Source of the DNA: Pseudomonadota bacterium
Lineage (GTDB): Bacteria > Pseudomonadota > Alphaproteobacteria > Rhizobiales > Xanthobacteraceae
Direction of reading: 5' to 3'
DNA: 5,222 nt
Assembly (NCBI GenBank): GCA_023387555.1
Contig: JAEWHY010000021.1
Span: 1-5,222 of the forward strand
This document shows, piece by piece, positions 5,213 through 5,222 of this stretch (its first letter is position 1; every line of letters begins with the position of its first letter). The notes below the pieces were generated by a model. That model was not told the origin of the DNA and ran no database searches. It saw nothing but the letters and a program-made list of their open reading frames with translations. The position numbers and the translations under genes are program-made.

Positions 5213-5222
5213 TTCCCCTCAC

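Larger units (their letters stand above)
4857..5222 (+). other. Hairpin-dense segment downstream of the orphan promoter; candidate structured RNA, leader or dispersed repeat
   Basis: No gene is supportable in these 366 nt, but inverted repeats are dense. Besides two larger structures listed separately, they include CCCCTC/GAGGGG (4857-4862 with 4876-4881), GGCGTCA-ACCGG-TGACGCC (4880-4898), ACGGG/CCCGT (4977-4981 with 4990-4994), TGCGTAC/GTACGCA (5019-5025 with 5037-5043) and GTGCGA/TCGCAC (5062-5067 with 5079-5084). The rightward promoter would transcribe all of it. Several frames stay open on both strands, but their products are Arg/Ala/Pro/Gly-rich and lack good ribosome binding sites, as expected of GC-rich non-coding DNA. 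I see no T-tract terminator, so any transcript would run past the window. The sequence also gives me a vague impression of a conserved multi-copy Bradyrhizobium intergenic stretch, which I cannot confirm. Confidence 0.45.

Noticed and set aside
4884..5222. Minus-strand open frame of about 112 codons entering from the right edge.
   Set aside because: It is Arg/Ala/Pro-rich, shares its span with several other open frames and has no clear ribosome binding site. Open frames here reflect GC content and the inverted repeats. It could be reconsidered if homologs show protein-level conservation.

Overview
The window looks like chromosomal DNA of a GC-rich alphaproteobacterium, most likely a Bradyrhizobium or Rhodopseudomonas relative. 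The reasons are the strong G/C third-position bias, a Tat-exported family-5 solute-binding protein, a promoter close to the rhizobial consensus CTTGAC-N17-CTATAT, and intergenic repeats of a style I recall from Bradyrhizobiaceae. The genus is an inference, because nothing here is taxonomically decisive.

Positions 1-4515 hold the 3' part of a peptide/nickel-type (Opp/Dpp class) ABC importer operon, all on the + strand. In order it has the second ATPase subunit (OppF/DppF-like, missing its N-terminus at the window edge), a 110-nt gap, the Tat-exported substrate-binding protein, a 67-nt gap with a strong hairpin and T-tract, the first permease (DppB/OppB type) and, 5 nt later, the second permease (DppC/OppC type). 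The partner ATPase (OppD/DppD-like) is presumably upstream of the window. The binding protein captures the solute in the periplasm, the two permeases form the inner-membrane channel and the ATPases drive import. The substrate cannot be read from the sequence. Peptides are the default guess, but members of this family also carry nickel, sugars, opines and other solutes. The hairpin after the binding-protein gene probably lets that gene be expressed above the permeases.

Positions 4516-5222 (about 700 nt) contain no gene I can support but are far from featureless. First comes a fragment of what looks like a dispersed alphaproteobacterial intergenic element. It is followed by a REP-like doublet: a truncated copy, then two 31-bp arms in perfect inverted orientation around a 106-nt spacer, each arm itself a hairpin. 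Next is a four-copy 7-bp tandem repeat and, directly after it, a well-formed housekeeping-type promoter pointing rightwards. That promoter reads into about 360 nt packed with inverted repeats and without a convincing coding sequence. It may be a structured non-coding RNA, the leader of a gene beyond the window, or one copy of a dispersed repeat.

The transporter is ordinary. The part worth attention is the orphan promoter with the structured segment downstream. I found no CRISPR array, tRNA, rRNA or transposase gene.
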